Source: Candidatus Obscuribacterales bacterium
GTDB taxonomy: Bacteria > Cyanobacteriota > Vampirovibrionia > Obscuribacterales > Obscuribacteraceae
NCBI GenBank assembly: GCA_021732085.1
Contig: JAKFVQ010000007.1
Coordinates: 401,372-465,371, forward strand
Direction: 5' to 3'
Length of the DNA stretch: 64,000 nucleotides
Made by a program: the position numbers and the translations under genes. Positions 62,889 to 64,000 of the stretch are shown here, piece by piece. The notes under the pieces were generated by a model, which saw only the letters and a program-made list of their open reading frames with translations, was not told the origin of the DNA and ran no database searches. The first letter of the stretch is position 1; the number at the start of each line of letters is the position of its first letter.

Positions 62889-63017
62889 TGACATCCGAAT
62901 TAACCTAAGTCCGGTTATCGAATGTAAACGCAGTGGAAAAACATATAAGTAGAAGGTCCCCCTCTGTCTATTAACCATCCCCCGTAGACACGAAAAGCTT
63001 GCAGGAATTTTGAACCT

Positions 63018-64000
63018 ATGCCCGGCGATAATCTGAATCAGCCTAACGATAATTCCAACGAGAATAACCGTGATGAAACATCACGTTTGTCTAAAACCGA
63101 AGGCGTTCCATCGGCCGAGGGCAATGATGTTCTAAAGAAGGAAAGAGAGAAAGTCACAAAAGAGATTCCACTCCACAGTGTTGACTTGTCCGGAGCGACT
63201 GCAGAAGACAGGGGACAAAGGAACAAGCCAAAAGCAACAGACAAGGGCGGGCAACAGAGTACTGGAGCGGATGCTAACGCTACAGTTCAGAAGAACAATT
63301 CTGGCGAAAGCCAAGTTAACGATGCATCCAAAGCGCCTGTAAACCAAACTCCGAGCGAACAGCAGTCCGGGACGGATGCTAATCCGAAGAATCCGAAAGG
63401 CGATGCGCAAACTCCTCAGCAACAACAGCCCGGCACTGATGCAAACCCGAAGAATCCTAAGGGTGATGCCCAAACTCCTCAGCAACAACAGCCCGGCACT
63501 GATGCTAACCCGAAGAATCCTATGGGTGATGCGCAAACTCCTCAGCAACAACAGCCCGGCACTGATGCTAACCCGAAGAATCCTAAGGGTGATGCCCAGA
63601 CTCCTCAGCAACAACAGCCTGGCACTGATGCTAACCCGAAGAATCCTAAGGGCGATGCTCAAACTCCTCAGCAACAACAGCCCGGCACTGATGCTAACCC
63701 GAAGAATCCTAAGGGCGATGCTCAGACTCCTCAGCAACAACAGCCCGGCACTGATGCTAACCCGAAGAATCCTAAGGGCGATGCCCAAACTCCTCAGCAA
63801 CAACAACCCGGCACTGATGCTAACCCGAAGAATCCAAAGGGCGATGCCCAAACTCCTCAGCAAAAGCCGGGCGATCAAACTCAACAAAAACCGGGCGATC
63901 AAACTCAGCAAAAGCCGGGCGATCAAACTCAACAAAAGCCGGGCGATCAAACTCAACAAAAACCGGGCGATCAAACTCAGCAAAAGCCGGGCGATCAAAC
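63018..64000 (+). CDS. low-complexity tandem-repeat protein, partial
   Basis: ATG 63018 opens a frame of at least 327 codons that runs off the right edge; AGGAA lies about 10 nt upstream. No signal peptide. An acidic, Asn/Asp/Lys-rich head of about 115 residues is followed by eight copies of a 21-residue unit (PGTDANPKNPKGDAQTPQQQ plus Q), then six copies of an 8-residue unit (KPGDQTQQ), the last cut by the window edge. Composition and style resemble the LysM-ended giant proteins at 8.6-14.7 kb, so a C-terminal domain beyond the window is expected. The minus strand of the repeat is also open, but that is a by-product of the repeat. Function unknown. Confidence 0.85.
   Translation, partial: MPGDNLNQPNDNSNENNRDETSRLSKTEGVPSAEGNDVLKKEREKVTKEIPLHSVDLSGATAEDRGQRNKPKATDKGGQQSTGADANATVQKNNSGESQVNDASKAPVNQTPSEQQSGTDANPKNPKGDAQTPQQQQPGTDANPKNPKGDAQTPQQQQPGTDANPKNPMGDAQTPQQQQPGTDANPKNPKGDAQTPQQQQPGTDANPKNPKGDAQTPQQQQPGTDANPKNPKGDAQTPQQQQPGTDANPKNPKGDAQTPQQQQPGTDANPKNPKGDAQTPQQKPGDQTQQKPGDQTQQKPGDQTQQKPGDQTQQKPGDQTQQKPGDQ
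63366..63863 (+). repeat. 63-bp in-frame tandem repeat, eight units
   Basis: Eight consecutive units of 63 bp (the first more diverged, the last shortened by two codons) encode the 21-residue PGTDANPKNPKGDAQTPQQQQ-type repeat. Differences between units are mostly third-base changes, with one Lys-to-Met change. Confidence 0.95.
63864..64000 (+). repeat. 24-bp in-frame tandem repeat, six units to window end
   Basis: Five full units and one cut unit of 24 bp encode KPGDQTQQ. It follows the 63-bp repeat without a gap and continues past the window. Confidence 0.95.

Noticed and set aside
62888..62920. Second TTGACA ahead of the gene at 63018
   Set aside because: No acceptable -10 hexamer lies at 15-19 nt from it.
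63132..63998. Open minus-strand frame of repeated Leu/Ile/Arg-rich residues resembling a membrane protein
   Set aside because: It is the reverse complement of the in-frame tandem repeat. The plus frame has a start, a ribosome site and normal composition; the minus frame merely lacks stops.

Overview
The window reads as a chromosomal segment of a Gram-negative, free-living-type bacterium of medium GC. An outer-membrane beta-barrel protein, a GerMN lipoprotein, many exported proteins and DAP decarboxylase point to a diderm cell with a DAP/lysine pathway. The mix of cyanobacteria-like enzymes (a cysteine/cystine-lyase-like PLP enzyme, SulP transporter, receiver-kinase fusions) with GlnRS, and the unusual number of very large low-complexity proteins, suggests a non-photosynthetic relative of Cyanobacteria (Melainabacteria/Vampirovibrionia, perhaps Obscuribacterales). 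That placement is inference from gene content only. No rRNA, tRNA, IS element, CRISPR array or phage gene was recognised.

Layout. 1-8.4 kb (minus strand): a Gly-rich exported membrane protein cut by the window edge, a divergent RNA polymerase beta subunit with a long C-terminal extension and no rpoC beside it, an exported TPR protein overlapping it by 4 nt, and a small exported protein. 8.6-14.7 kb (plus): two tandem paralogous giant proteins, disordered for most of their length and ending in a LysM-like domain and a shared C-terminal signature. 15-20.8 kb: a receiver-Ser/Thr-kinase fusion, an outer-membrane barrel protein, a NarL-type regulator, an exported protein and a GerMN lipoprotein. 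20.9-28.7 kb: SulP transporter, then a plus-strand run glnS, rpmE, pyrF, a class V aminotransferase-fold enzyme and a membrane Ser/Thr kinase. 28.8-35.3 kb: two divergent paralogous small secreted proteins, a minus-strand operon (unknown protein, lysA, cdaA), yraN and serS. 35.4-42.9 kb: a putative HEWGH metallopeptidase and a convergent 1762-residue protein with annexin-like repeats, followed by a 55-bp tandem repeat. 43-46.3 kb: Nramp-like transporter, hemerythrin-like protein with a basic tail, isochorismatase-fold hydrolase. 46.3-51.7 kb: an operon of three long coiled-coil proteins. 52.2-58.8 kb: pdxS-pdxT, a thioredoxin-fold protein, CpaB, DUF3592 protein, a small secreted coiled-coil protein and a MocR/GntR regulator. 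58.9-62.5 kb: an operon of thioredoxin-fold protein, hybrid histidine kinase and single-domain response regulator. 62.6-64 kb: a strong promoter, a probable structured RNA and the start of a tandem-repeat protein running off the right edge.

How parts fit together. Housekeeping functions are translation (glnS, rpmE, serS), pyrimidine synthesis (pyrF), de novo PLP synthesis (pdxST) and DAP/lysine (lysA). lysA is translationally coupled to the c-di-AMP cyclase cdaA, which links envelope metabolism with c-di-AMP signalling. Signalling is rich: two Ser/Thr kinases, one fused to a receiver domain, a hybrid histidine kinase with its own receiver protein, and a NarL-type regulator. A MocR-type PLP-binding regulator lies 3.5 kb from pdxST and may control it. 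The most unusual material is the second-type RpoB, the LysM/annexin-like/metallopeptidase/tandem-repeat giant proteins, the three-gene coiled-coil operon and the candidate RNA near the right end.
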